Source of the DNA: Halococcus saccharolyticus DSM 5350 | GTDB taxonomy: Archaea; Halobacteriota; Halobacteria; Halobacteriales; Halococcaceae | Length of the DNA: 64,000 nucleotides | Reading direction: 5' to 3' | Assembly (NCBI RefSeq): GCF_000336915.1 | Contig: NZ_AOMD01000030.1 | Coordinates: forward strand, 62,509-126,508 | Shown here: positions 62,974-64,000 of the stretch, piece by piece | Layout: each line of letters begins with the position of its first letter | Numbering within the stretch: the stretch's first letter is position 1 | Program-made: the position numbers and the translations under genes | The notes under the pieces: generated by a model | Database searches by the model: none | What the model was told of the DNA's origin: nothing | The model's input: the letters and a program-made list of their open reading frames with translations, nothing else

Positions 62974-64000
62974 ATGAACGGAAGACGCTTAGCGACTACC
63001 GAACGGTTGATAGTAATTCACAGTCCGGACAGCGACGGCCCGCTCGAACGGGTCCGTGACGTCGCCGACGACCACGATATCGAGATGGCGGCGGTGCCAG
63101 TCGGCGACCCTATCGCGGACGTCGTCGACCGAACCAAGGAAACTTTTGGGGTGACTCTCGGCGGCGACGGCACGTTCTTCGAAGGAGTGCGTGCGTTCGC
63201 GCCGCGAGAGATCCCCTTCATCGGCGTGAACACCGGGACGCTCGCCTTCCTTGCGACCGTCTCCCCCGCCGACATCGAGCCCGCGCTTGAAGAGGCGCTC
63301 CAGGGTCATGCGACCGTCAACGAGCGCCAGCAGCTCCAGGTCACGGCCGACGGCATCGACAGTACAGGGATCAACGACGTGATGATCGAGCCGGTCCCGC
63401 CGGAGAACGCGTTCGACCGGAAGATCACCAGGCTCGAGGTGTTCGTCGACGGCGAGTACGTCGGCGAGTACGACGGCAGCGGCGTCGCGGTCGCGACCCC
63501 GACGGGCTCGACCGGCGTCTCGCTGTCGGCGGGCGGGCCAGTCCACTTCCCGAAGAACAACGGATCGCTTCAGGTCATCCCACTTCACACCCACCGGATG
63601 GGCGTGCGACCGCTGGTCGTCGACGCCACCTCGGAGATCGAGATCGTGTCGATGAGCGCGGCCAACCTCCTCGTCGACGGCGGCCGGGCACAGACCCAGC
63701 TCGACGCCGACGACGTGGTGACCGTCTCGGGCGCGGACGCGACCGCCAAGATCGTCACGACCAGCTACGACGACGACTTCTTCACCTCGGTCTCGGAGAA
63801 ACTCGGCTGGAGCGTCCGCGAGGATCGGGACGACCGTGGCAGCCACGAACTCGTCGCCGACCGTGATACCGGCGCGATCGAGGGTGCCGATCTGCTCACC
63901 CGCGCCCAGCGCGTTGCCGAGGAGGCCGCCAGGAGCGTGGGCGAACCGCTCCGGGAACTCCACGGCGAGACCGAGTCGGTCGAGCACAAATCCGACGCGG
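62974..64000 (+). CDS. NAD kinase fused to an inositol-monophosphatase-like domain (partial at 3' end)
   Basis: 342 codons to the window edge, no stop. The NAD(+) kinase domain (about 1-270) has TLGGDGTFFEGVR (GGDG phosphate site), IGVNTGTLAFLATV and ATPTGSTGVSLSAGGP. NADP is made by phosphorylating NAD. After a linker (about 270-300) the tail DLLTRAQRVAEEAARSVGEP and the following ETESVEHKSDA match the N-terminus of inositol-monophosphatase/NADP-phosphatase domains. Kinase plus phosphatase fusions are known in archaea (as in MJ0917). The 5' leader is long: an ATTTTATG box near 62815 implies about 130 nt, with an AGGAG element 6 nt before the ATG. Confidence 0.85.
   Translation, partial: MNGRRLATTERLIVIHSPDSDGPLERVRDVADDHDIEMAAVPVGDPIADVVDRTKETFGVTLGGDGTFFEGVRAFAPREIPFIGVNTGTLAFLATVSPADIEPALEEALQGHATVNERQQLQVTADGIDSTGINDVMIEPVPPENAFDRKITRLEVFVDGEYVGEYDGSGVAVATPTGSTGVSLSAGGPVHFPKNNGSLQVIPLHTHRMGVRPLVVDATSEIEIVSMSAANLLVDGGRAQTQLDADDVVTVSGADATAKIVTTSYDDDFFTSVSEKLGWSVREDRDDRGSHELVADRDTGAIEGADLLTRAQRVAEEAARSVGEPLRELHGETESVEHKSDA

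Overview
The window is chromosomal DNA from a halophilic archaeon (class Halobacteria). The evidence is the high-GC, strongly acidic proteome, a 16S-tRNA-Ala-23S-5S-tRNA-Cys operon with several tandem promoters, archaeal and haloarchaeal families (PAN, NOB1, aIF2/IF5B-type InfB, PDCD5, MC1, tRNA-splicing endonuclease, CofH, pyruvoyl arginine decarboxylase, DUF5811, DUF5812), many apparently leaderless genes with box A about 26 nt before the start codon, and a PPC-domain surface protein that runs off the window in the first residues of a PGF-CTERM signal. I cannot fix the genus from the sequence alone.

Layout. 1-30.9 kb is a dense housekeeping region: surface protein, pgi, a CPBP protease, nob1 with a PRC-barrel gene, infB, pdaD, pan, pepF, an SLC13/DASS carrier, an M28 peptidase, truA-hisS-PDCD5, and a complete 2-oxoacid dehydrogenase set (lpdA, E2, E1beta, E1alpha) next to lipA. 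A MATE transporter, an acidic-tailed membrane protein, a Ski2/Brr2-like helicase and a HAD phosphatase follow. Three 65-nt repeats carrying two hairpins each lead exactly into the helicase start codon.

30.9-42.0 kb is an integrated accessory region. One arm is a tyrosine integrase translationally coupled to a stand-alone core-binding-domain protein and two helper genes. The opposite arm is a tightly overlapped operon (ribbon-helix-helix protein, three small proteins, primase/SF3 helicase) read divergently from one shared box A. Next to it, in conspicuously AT-rich DNA, sits radical SAM - TcmP - radical SAM: two paralogous radical SAM enzymes with an N-terminal four-Cys zinc ribbon around a TcmP-family Rossmann protein. 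This is the best candidate for a poorly described system (nucleic-acid or small-molecule modification, plausibly defence).

42.1-53.9 kb returns to the core genome: a NucS-like/zinc-ribbon protein, endA, a methyltransferase with a Nudix-like partner, trpS, an FNR-type reductase, pheS-pheT, pyrD and MC1. 53.9-60.0 kb is the rRNA operon with three promoters, both precursor-processing stems and a terminator. 60.5-64.0 kb holds cofH (F420 synthesis), a MobA-like nucleotidyltransferase and the first 342 codons of an NAD kinase that appears fused to an inositol-monophosphatase-type domain.
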